Shown here: one piece after another, positions 53,924 to 60,313 of the stretch
How positions within the stretch are numbered: position 1 is the stretch's first letter
How the letters are laid out: every line of letters begins with the position of its first letter
DNA from: Chitinophagaceae bacterium
GTDB lineage: Bacteria > Bacteroidota > Bacteroidia > Chitinophagales > Chitinophagaceae
Length of the DNA stretch: 60,313 nucleotides
Assembly (NCBI GenBank): GCA_947447265.1
Contig: CANFKC010000031.1
Coordinates: 1 to 60,313 of the forward strand
Direction: 5' to 3'
Translations under genes and position numbers: made by a program
Notes under the pieces: model-generated
What the model was told of the DNA's origin: nothing
What the model saw: the letters and a program-made list of their open reading frames with translations, nothing else
The model's database searches: none

Positions 53924-54001
53924 ATTATAAAGGTAAGAAATTCCACTCAAAATCAAGGGAAATGCATTTAAGAATTGGAATTGTGCTATAGAGCAAAACA
54001 A

Positions 54002-55066
54002 CTAATCATTATCCGGTTCCAACTCAAAATACTTCATGGCAATGGGTATGTCGGTATCGGCTATAAATTGCTTGAGAATGGCGGTTAGGTTTTTTTCTAT
54101 TTGGTATTCTGGTTTCGGGGATGTTCGGGCTGCTTTCGATGATTCTTCTACTATGTAGTGTACACCGTTTTTGTCGGTGAATTTTACTGTCTTCACCTCG
54201 CTGTTACCGTGTGTCCACATTACTACATAACGGACTATGTCTTTGTAGTACACTTCATTTAGCCTGTAACGTTGTATGATGTAGTTTTTGAGTTGCTTTA
54301 CGACGACCTTGTTTTTGTAAATGGTAACGGAAAGGTCGCTGGCTGCAAGTAAACATACTACCCAGGTAACAAATACCATTTCGCCGATGCCCAAAAACAA
54401 GATAAGTACAGCTTCAAAAATAGGTCTGCCTGTGAATGTTATTTGTGAAAATAACATCAGGATAATGGCAATATTCAACACGATTACTGCCATGCCCAGG
54501 TAAGGGCCCATAATAAAGTAGATCATTGTTTTGCAGGTAATAATTGGTTCGTCTTTTATAGGTGAACCCGGGTTGTTTTCTTCACTTAATTTACCTGTAA
54601 CATCCGTTGCTAGTAAATTTTCCAGGGTCTCTACAAGTTCATCGAAACCGCTGGCAGTCCAATGTTTTATCAATCTGCGACTGAGTTTCATTTTGCTGCC
54701 ATTGGCCATGTGTAAGGTAAGCGAAATGCAACCTGCTGACCCATATACACTGGTTTGATGGCTGATATCCTGCACCAATATGTTTTGTACAATGCCAGGA
54801 GCAGTTAATCGGCCTCCTACTTTTTGAATAGAGATGTGGTCCGGATAAACTGCCAGTTCTATTTTTTTTGATGCAAGCCTGAGCGATAAGCAATAACATA
54901 GATAGGTGACGCACGGCCAGAACAGGAAAAATAAAAGAACAGAGCGATTTTCCTCCGGATCATTCCCCAGAAGCAGCAGCAGCAAGCAAGTAAGTATGAA
55001 AAAAAGAGCCAGGAAAAGAAGGAATGCTGGTAACCTTTTTATGATATAGGCATGGTGTGTTTTCAT
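54002..55066 (-). CDS. Membrane protein with two PH-like halves, unknown
   Basis: The 354-residue protein has two pairs of membrane helices (about 13-34 and 43-62; about 188-210 and 220-245), each followed by a beta-rich soluble segment (AVYPDHISIQKVGGRLTAPG; VTIYKNKVVVKQLKNYIIQR) that resembles bacterial PH-like domains. This duplicate arrangement is inferred. No function assigned. Confidence 0.6.
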   Translation of the reverse strand: MKTHHAYIIKRLPAFLLFLALFFILTCLLLLLLGNDPEENRSVLLFFLFWPCVTYLCYCLSLRLASKKIELAVYPDHISIQKVGGRLTAPGIVQNILVQDISHQTSVYGSAGCISLTLHMANGSKMKLSRRLIKHWTASGFDELVETLENLLATDVTGKLSEENNPGSPIKDEPIITCKTMIYFIMGPYLGMAVIVLNIAIILMLFSQITFTGRPIFEAVLILFLGIGEMVFVTWVVCLLAASDLSVTIYKNKVVVKQLKNYIIQRYRLNEVYYKDIVRYVVMWTHGNSEVKTVKFTDKNGVHYIVEESSKAARTSPKPEYQIEKNLTAILKQFIADTDIPIAMKYFELEPDND

Positions 55067-55204
55067 GGGAGGTGCAAATATAGTAAAAGTTGTTATTTGG
55101 TTTTAGTTATGGCCATTTTCCGCATTGTAGAAGGAGAAATTCCCGATTTGAAAACAGTTGTAAGGCTATCGGGGTGTTTCTTTGCATCCATTTTTGAAAA
55201 GAAC

Positions 55205-56482
55205 ATGAACAAGAAACTACTTTCAGCACTACTTATTACTTCGGTCTTAATTAATATACATGCTAATGCACAAAAGACACCCGGCATTAAACCATTACAG
55301 CAGACGCCAGCACAGCAATTAATTGCCAGTACCGGCGAAGACTCTCTCAACTCATACGGCGCAGGTCATTCGCGCACGGTGATCTCCGGTTATGGAGAGG
55401 TGCATTTTCAGCGGGATGTGAATGCGCAGGAGTCGATAGCAACACTGAAGCGCGCTGTTTTATTTGTGGGTCACCAGTTTACCGGCAAAATTGCGTTTTT
55501 CTCTGAGTTGGAAGTAGAAGATGCTAAGGTAGAAGGTGGTGGCGCAACCGGGGAGGTATCGATGGAGCAGGCTTATTTGAAATTCAGCCTTAATCCACGT
55601 CAGTACATTATTGCAGGTTTAATATTACCAAGAATCGGTATTGTAAACGAAAACCACCTGCCGATCAACTTTAACGGTGTTGAAAGGCCATTGGTAGAAC
55701 AATTGGTGATCCCTTCAACCTGGAGAGAGATCGGTATTGGTTTTTACGGACAAACAACGGCACTGCCGCTAACCTACAGCGCAGCAATACTCAATGGACT
55801 AGATAATTCCGGCTTTGAGCATGGCAGTGGTTTTAAAGGTGGCCGTGCGGAAGGACAGGATGCGAGAGCCAATGCCATGGCGGTAACCGCAGCAGTACAG
55901 TATTTTGCAGGTAACTGGAAATTCCAGGTATCGGGTTATATGGGTGGTACAACGCAGTTGAGGCCAAAGGCAGCAGATACGCTGCAGCTGGAGTCAGGTA
56001 TGTTTGGTTCGCCGCTTATACTTGCCGAAGCCGATGTGCAGTACAGCAACAAGGGCATTTCATTCAAGGCATTGGGTTGCAATGTTTCCATACCCAAGGC
56101 GGAAAGTATTAATAAGGCGTATGACAATAATACCCCTTCGCAGATATTTGGCGGGTATGCTGAACTGGCCTATAATTTGCTGGAAACAGCAAAGAAAGAT
56201 AAGTGGAAAAGCAAGCAGCTTAACCTTTTCGCACGTTACGAGATGCTGGACCTTAATGCGGGCATACCTACCAACGGACTTGCCGATGGCACGTTGCAAC
56301 AAAACCACATAGTAGCAGGATTGGGCTTCTTCCCGATACCGCATGTTGTGGTGAAGGCTGATGTAAGGTTGCTGCATACGGGTGACCAAAATCCGGCACT
56401 GATAGTGAACCCGGTACCTAACGCAATTGCTTATAAACCCAACAATACGTTTCTTAACCTTTGCATAGGTTATTCGTTCTAA
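55205..56482 (+). CDS. Outer-membrane porin-like beta-barrel protein
   Basis: The 425-residue protein has a signal peptide (1-22, ending ANA-Q), SGYGEVHFQRD, SMEQAYLKFSLNPRQYIIAG and alternating beta strands to the last aromatic residue (LCIGYSF), as in outer-membrane barrels. It resembles Bacteroidota phosphate-selective/porin-like proteins. It is the first gene of a tight operon with Rieske, imelysin and di-heme genes (1-bp gap to the next), so it may carry iron or its chelates. Start ATG 55205 is set by the signal peptide. Confidence 0.75.
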   Translation: MNKKLLSALLITSVLINIHANAQKTPGIKPLQQTPAQQLIASTGEDSLNSYGAGHSRTVISGYGEVHFQRDVNAQESIATLKRAVLFVGHQFTGKIAFFSELEVEDAKVEGGGATGEVSMEQAYLKFSLNPRQYIIAGLILPRIGIVNENHLPINFNGVERPLVEQLVIPSTWREIGIGFYGQTTALPLTYSAAILNGLDNSGFEHGSGFKGGRAEGQDARANAMAVTAAVQYFAGNWKFQVSGYMGGTTQLRPKAADTLQLESGMFGSPLILAEADVQYSNKGISFKALGCNVSIPKAESINKAYDNNTPSQIFGGYAELAYNLLETAKKDKWKSKQLNLFARYEMLDLNAGIPTNGLADGTLQQNHIVAGLGFFPIPHVVVKADVRLLHTGDQNPALIVNPVPNAIAYKPNNTFLNLCIGYSF

Positions 56483-56483
56483 A

Positions 56484-56924
56484 ATGGATAGAAAAGAATT
56501 TTTAAAAACATCGTGCACCGGTATGTGTGTCGCCCTGGGATCGGGCTTTTTAATGAGCGCATTACTTACCGCTTGTAAAACGCCTCTGGGTGTTATTAAA
56601 ACCAGCGCGAAAGATGATATTGTGAGCATTCCGCTTACCGAGTTTGCGCAGACGGACTATAAGCTGATACGCGTAAGCAATTATAATTATGACCTGGCTA
56701 TACAAAAGCAGCCAGATGGCTCCTATTTAACCTTAGTGCTGAAATGCACCCATGCCGCCCAGCCGCTTACCAAAACCGGCGATAAATACTATTGCACGCT
56801 GCATGGCAGCCAGTTCAGCCACGGAGGCGCCGTAATGAAGGGGCCTGCGGATAAAAACCTATCGCAACTTGTCACTAAAATTGTTGGCAACAACATCGCT
56901 ATACGTCTGAATAACTCGCTATGA
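56484..56924 (+). CDS. Rieske [2Fe-2S] lipoprotein
   Basis: The 146-residue protein has an N-terminal membrane/lipoprotein signal (LLTAC31) and the Rieske cluster motifs CTHAAQP (C88, H90) and CTLHGSQF (C104, H107). It would carry electrons in the periplasm. The ATGA overlap with the next gene shows translational coupling with imelysin. Confidence 0.88.
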   Translation: MDRKEFLKTSCTGMCVALGSGFLMSALLTACKTPLGVIKTSAKDDIVSIPLTEFAQTDYKLIRVSNYNYDLAIQKQPDGSYLTLVLKCTHAAQPLTKTGDKYYCTLHGSQFSHGGAVMKGPADKNLSQLVTKIVGNNIAIRLNNSL

Positions 56925-57985
56925 AAAAATTAATTATTGTAATGGGGTTGGTTTTCACATTTTTTGCATGTAGAAAACCAACAGAGAATACCATGCCTGT
57001 AACGACCGTAACCAGCCAGGCTGTAATTACAGATTTTGTGCAGAAGGTGGCGTTACCGCAGTATGCCGGCCTGCTCACCAACGCCACATTGCTGAACAAT
57101 TCGCTTAAGGCACTTAATACAACACCCAACAACGCCAACCTGCAGGCGGCACGCGATGCATGGAGAGCTACCCGCCATTCCTGGGAACAGTGTGAGGGCT
57201 TTCTGATAGGGCCGGTAGAGGATAATAACTACGACCCCGATATGGATACCTGGCCGGTAGACTACCACCAGCTCGATTCATTCATTACCACCAGCACATC
57301 ATTTGACGTTGCAACAGTGCACAGCCTGGAACAATCATTGAAAGGCTTCCATCCGCTTGAGTTTATATTATGGGGTAGAAATGGTGATGCAACCGTTGAC
57401 TCTATTACCGCAAAAGAAAAGCTATACATGGTTTCTCTGTCGCAAGACATACAGAATTCAGTTGACAGCCTGAATTACAGTTGGGCCAGCAATGGTGGAA
57501 ATTTTCAGGCATTACTGCTTAATGCAGGTAGTGGCAGCACAAGGTTTACAACACGGCAGGAAGCAGTACTCGCTATTGCAGCATGCATAACTGATATATG
57601 CGATGAGGTAGGTAATGGTAAATTATACGAACCTTTCAGCCTGTATGATTCTACTAAGACGGAATCACCATTTTCGCATAATTCTATTACCGATTTTACA
57701 AACAATATGATAGGGGCGCAAAACGTTTACCTCTGCACCTATAATGGGCAAACCGGCAATAGCCTGAGTAACCTGGTATCGGCAAAAAACCTGGCGTTAG
57801 ATACTAAGATAAAAACACAGTTTGCTGCTGCTATAAGTGCGCTGGGTAATGTTACGCTCAATTTTGAACCGGCTATTTATCTGCAACGTACCCAATTGCA
57901 AAATGCGATGACTGCTATTACAACATTGCACGCAACACTTGATGGGGAGTTGAAGACTTTTATACAGACATACGTAAAGGATTAA
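56921..57985 (+). CDS. Imelysin-family lipoprotein
   Basis: The 354-residue lipoprotein (lipobox FFAC17) has the imelysin helical bundle with FHPLEFILWG (His144, Glu147, the H-x-x-E motif), WRATRHSWEQCEGFLIGPV (about 75-93) and a second repeat half containing ALGNVTLNFEPAI. Imelysins bind iron and are tied to iron uptake. Its start overlaps the Rieske stop. Confidence 0.92.
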   Translation: MKKLIIVMGLVFTFFACRKPTENTMPVTTVTSQAVITDFVQKVALPQYAGLLTNATLLNNSLKALNTTPNNANLQAARDAWRATRHSWEQCEGFLIGPVEDNNYDPDMDTWPVDYHQLDSFITTSTSFDVATVHSLEQSLKGFHPLEFILWGRNGDATVDSITAKEKLYMVSLSQDIQNSVDSLNYSWASNGGNFQALLLNAGSGSTRFTTRQEAVLAIAACITDICDEVGNGKLYEPFSLYDSTKTESPFSHNSITDFTNNMIGAQNVYLCTYNGQTGNSLSNLVSAKNLALDTKIKTQFAAAISALGNVTLNFEPAIYLQRTQLQNAMTAITTLHATLDGELKTFIQTYVKD

Positions 57986-57993
57986 TTTAGTTT

Positions 57994-59382
57994 ATGAAGA
58001 AGGTTTTTGTGATAGGTGGAATGCTGGCGCTGGTTATGTGCTGCGTTATGTGCCGTAAGGCAGACCAATCCGCACTTAGCGACGATAGCAAATTTGACGC
58101 TCGCTTATCTGGCGGCGCTGCTACATTTTTCGATATTAGTTCGGGGACATTTGGTACGCCAATAGCAGGGCTAAACGAACGTGACGCCTATGTGCATAAC
58201 CTTGGTGATAAGCTATTCGAACAATCTTATGTAGCTGCCCCGGCTCCGCGTTTTGGTGGGCTGGGACCAGCATATAACAACTCATCGTGCGTTAACTGCC
58301 ACCATAATGACGGCTTCGGCGTGCCTTCATTTGGCGCATTGGGTTCATCTTTATTGATGCGCATAAGCATACCGGGTACTGATGAGCATGGTGGGCCAGC
58401 AGTGGCACCTGGTTTTGGTGGTCAGCTGCAGAATTTAGCCATATTCGGAGCCAAGCCTGAAGTAACCGTGAATCTTACCTATACGGAACAGGCATTTAAC
58501 TTTCCTGATGGTGAGGCGGCATCATTAAGGGTTCCGCAGTATGCGTTGGTAAGCCCATACCAGGCTTTGCCTGCGGGGCACATGCTATCGCCACGGCTTG
58601 GGCCGCCGGTTTTTGGGTTGGGCTTGTTAGAACAAATTCCGGAGAGTACCATACTGGCTTTTGCTGACCCTACCGATGCAAATGGTGATGGCATAAAAGG
58701 ACACGCCAACTATGTATACAATCCGTATACTAAAAGGACAGAATTAGGCCGTTTTGGAATGAAGGCTAACACATCAGATCTTTTGGTGCAGGTAGCAACC
58801 GCTTTTCAGCAGGATATGGGCCTCACCAGCTATGTGCAGCCTCAGGAAAGCGTTCACGGGCAGTCACAGATGAGTGTTGTTCCTTCAGTTACAACTACCG
58901 ATCTTGCCGACTCAGAAGTGAATGCCGTTGCTTTTTATGTGCGGACACTTGCAGTGCCGGCACGCAGAAATGTAACCGAAGCAACCGTGCTGAGGGGCGA
59001 AGCGCTTTTTAAACAACTGAATTGCAGCGGTTGCCACATACCTACCATGTATACCGGTGTTTATGTGCCATTGCCTACCCTGAGTAACCAACGCATACAC
59101 CCCTATACCGATATGCTGCTGCACGATATAGGTGCAGGACTGGCAGATAACCGACCTGATTACCTGGCATCTGGCACGGAGTGGAGAACGCCGGCTTTGT
59201 GGGGCCGTGGTTTATTTGAGAAGACCAATGGTAAGCCTTTCTTTTTGCATGATGGCAGGGCGCGGACCTTTACTGAGGCCATATTGTGGCATGGCGGCGA
59301 GGGTAAAGCGAGCCGTGATAAATTCACCCAGCTTCCTAAGGCTGACAGGGCGGCGTTATTGGCGTTTTTACAGTCGTTGTAG
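57994..59382 (+). CDS. Di-heme oxidoreductase (DUF1111/DHOR family)
   Basis: The 462-residue lipoprotein-like protein has two c-type heme motifs, CVNCH (99-103) and CSGCH (344-348), and the DHOR signatures LGPPVFGLGLLEQIPE (about 206-221), GRFGMKANTSDLLVQVA and LHDIGAGLADN. It starts 8 bp after imelysin and completes the iron-handling operon. Confidence 0.93.
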   Translation: MKKVFVIGGMLALVMCCVMCRKADQSALSDDSKFDARLSGGAATFFDISSGTFGTPIAGLNERDAYVHNLGDKLFEQSYVAAPAPRFGGLGPAYNNSSCVNCHHNDGFGVPSFGALGSSLLMRISIPGTDEHGGPAVAPGFGGQLQNLAIFGAKPEVTVNLTYTEQAFNFPDGEAASLRVPQYALVSPYQALPAGHMLSPRLGPPVFGLGLLEQIPESTILAFADPTDANGDGIKGHANYVYNPYTKRTELGRFGMKANTSDLLVQVATAFQQDMGLTSYVQPQESVHGQSQMSVVPSVTTTDLADSEVNAVAFYVRTLAVPARRNVTEATVLRGEALFKQLNCSGCHIPTMYTGVYVPLPTLSNQRIHPYTDMLLHDIGAGLADNRPDYLASGTEWRTPALWGRGLFEKTNGKPFFLHDGRARTFTEAILWHGGEGKASRDKFTQLPKADRAALLAFLQSL

Positions 59383-60175
59383 GTTGGAGAGTAAAGCGCG
59401 TTTTTGTGAGTTAATAGCGACGGCTTGAAAGCCGTGGTGAAGTTGAACAGATTTGCGGCGTTAGCCGAAATTGGCATTCGGGAATTGTTTTATGGAGTTC
59501 GGCTAAAGCCGTGTTTCTTGTTATAGCTACCACGGCTTGAAAGCCGTGGCTATTCGTTGGCATCGGAGTAATTAACAGGGAAAAGGATGGTGCAATAAAG
59601 AGTTCAACCCTTTCAGGGTTGGTCTTATAGCCTCTATTTACCGCGGGTTTTCGAATTTAAGTCCTTCGGACTACGGTGATTTTAATAGTGGAAAGGAGAA
59701 GGCCAATTAATAAGTGCCATTAGTGTTTGGCTAAAGCCGTTTTTCTCGTTACTGCTACCACGGCTTGAAAGCCGTGGCTATTGGGTTGGAAGTGGGTTTT
59801 GAAGAATGTATAGTGCGGTGTATTAAAAAGTTCAACCCTTTCAGGGTTGGTGCTGTAATATCCATATCCCGTGGGTTTTCACCCACGGCTATTTATATTT
59901 AAGTCCTTCGGACTACGGTGATTTAATAGTGGAGAAGAGAAGGCCAATTAATAAGTGCCGTTAGTGTTTGGCTAAAGCCGTGTTTCCCGCTACTGTTACC
60001 ACGGCTTGAAAGCTGTGGCTATTGGGTTGAAGGTAGGTTTTGAAGAATGTATAGTGCGGTGTATTAAAAAGTTCAACCCTTTCAGGGTTGGTGCTGTAAT
60101 ATCCATATCCCGCGGGTTTTCACGCGCGGCTATTTATATTTAAGTCCTTCGGACTATGGTGATTTTTGATCGTCA
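59383..60175. repeat. Tandem ~241-bp array of palindromes (three units)
   Basis: Units start near 59459 (diverged), 59700 and 59941. Each holds GGCTAAAGCCG, CCACGGCTTGAAAGCCGTGG, TTCAACCCTTTCAGGGTTG, CCCGTGGGTTTTCACCCACG (diverged in the first and last unit) and AAGTCCTTCGGACT. Copy 2 and 3 are about 95% alike by eye. Function unknown. The array ends at the IS left end. Confidence 0.9.
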
Positions 60176-60192
60176 TAATAAACCGCCATCAA
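60176..60192. repeat. Left terminal inverted repeat of IS630-type element
   Basis: TAATAAACCGCCATCAA; its complement is found at 128-144 with one mismatch. Confidence 0.72.
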
Positions 60193-60214
60193 AATTATTA
60201 AAATAATAATTTAC

Positions 60215-60222
60215 TATCTTTG
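60215..60222 (+). promoter_or_regulatory. -7 element of the transposase gene
   Basis: TATCTTTG, 16 bases before the ATG. Confidence 0.5.
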
Positions 60223-60238
60223 GTTCAAATAGGGAGCT

Positions 60239-60313
60239 ATGCGAACCTTACAGTTGGTAAATCATCTTACAGATGTTCAATTAAAAGAAAGGCTTGCCTC
60301 AACAACCGGCAAG
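60239..60313 (+). CDS. IS630-type transposase, N-terminal fragment (cut by window end)
   Basis: ATG 60239 gives 25 residues, MRTLQLVNHLTDVQLKERLA then STTGK, before the window ends. It follows an inverted repeat and a promoter element; by position it is the start of a transposase whose far end is represented at 3-122 by another copy. Sequence alone is too short for a family call. Confidence 0.5.
   Translation, partial: MRTLQLVNHLTDVQLKERLASTTGK

Noticed and set aside
59383-60175. Possible CRISPR array
   Set aside because: Units are ~241 bp with several different hairpins and no unique spacers; no cas genes are seen.

Overview
The window looks like a chromosomal segment of a Bacteroidota bacterium, probably from the Chitinophagales. 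The evidence is: repeated TAnnTTTG promoter elements, often almost touching the start codon; three giant secreted proteins ending in the type IX secretion / gliding-motility C-terminal domain (CHU_C); a methionine synthase split so that the homocysteine-binding half is its own gene; ClpC; and a ribosomal protein S2 with a Gly/Arg-rich tail. Coding is mixed on both strands. No phage, conjugation or CRISPR locus is visible.

Layout. 1-150 and 60176-60313 hold the right end and the left end of IS630-type elements with matching terminal inverted repeats, so two similarly oriented copies appear to bracket the window. 0.3-5.1 kb: D-arabinose-5-phosphate isomerase (kdsD), a polytopic membrane protein and a tandem pair of serpin-like lipoproteins. 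5.2-11.7 kb: LutB-type iron-sulfur protein, polysaccharide deacetylase-like protein, a strand-asymmetric G-depleted (minus strand) transcript candidate with a 39-residue lipopeptide, BamE-like protein, an unknown membrane protein and a divergent DNA/RNA nuclease. 11.9-20.3 kb, mostly minus strand: PlsC acyltransferase, small membrane protein, YfiT/DinB protein, SGNH-like lipoprotein, pheS, a histidine kinase/response regulator pair, two coupled unknown genes and a MoxR ATPase. 21.2-24.2 kb: ribosomal cluster rplM-rpsI-rpsB-tsf. 24.6-30.2 kb: GT2 glycosyltransferase, STAS protein, clpC, small basic lipoprotein and the split metH half.

30.6-41.9 kb carries three paralogous T9SS cargo proteins of about 1,200 residues. 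They share a roughly 300-residue N-terminal module, then Ig-like/PKD repeats, then CHU_C. 42.0-44.5 kb: class I aminotransferase and dnaN. 44.6-45.6 kb: tandem repeats, a tRNA 3'-end remnant and initiator tRNA-fMet.

45.6-53.7 kb is the accessory region. It holds an AT-rich pair of single-HKD PLD-family nucleases, one with a DpnI-like C-terminal winged helix, followed by a convergent XRE regulator and a divergent beta-class DNA methyltransferase; I read this as a Type II restriction-modification system with PLD-type nucleases. Then come dense palindromic repeats, a single-chain UvrD helicase/PD-(D/E)XK nuclease, a DUF1643-like gene, and a vapBC-like remnant in which the toxin is cut to 19 codons beside that gene. 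54.0-59.4 kb: an unknown membrane protein, then a tight operon of outer-membrane porin, Rieske protein, imelysin and di-heme oxidoreductase, probably for periplasmic iron handling. 59.4-60.2 kb is a tandem array of palindromes up to the IS end.

All calls come from reading the sequence and remembered family motifs; no database search was run.
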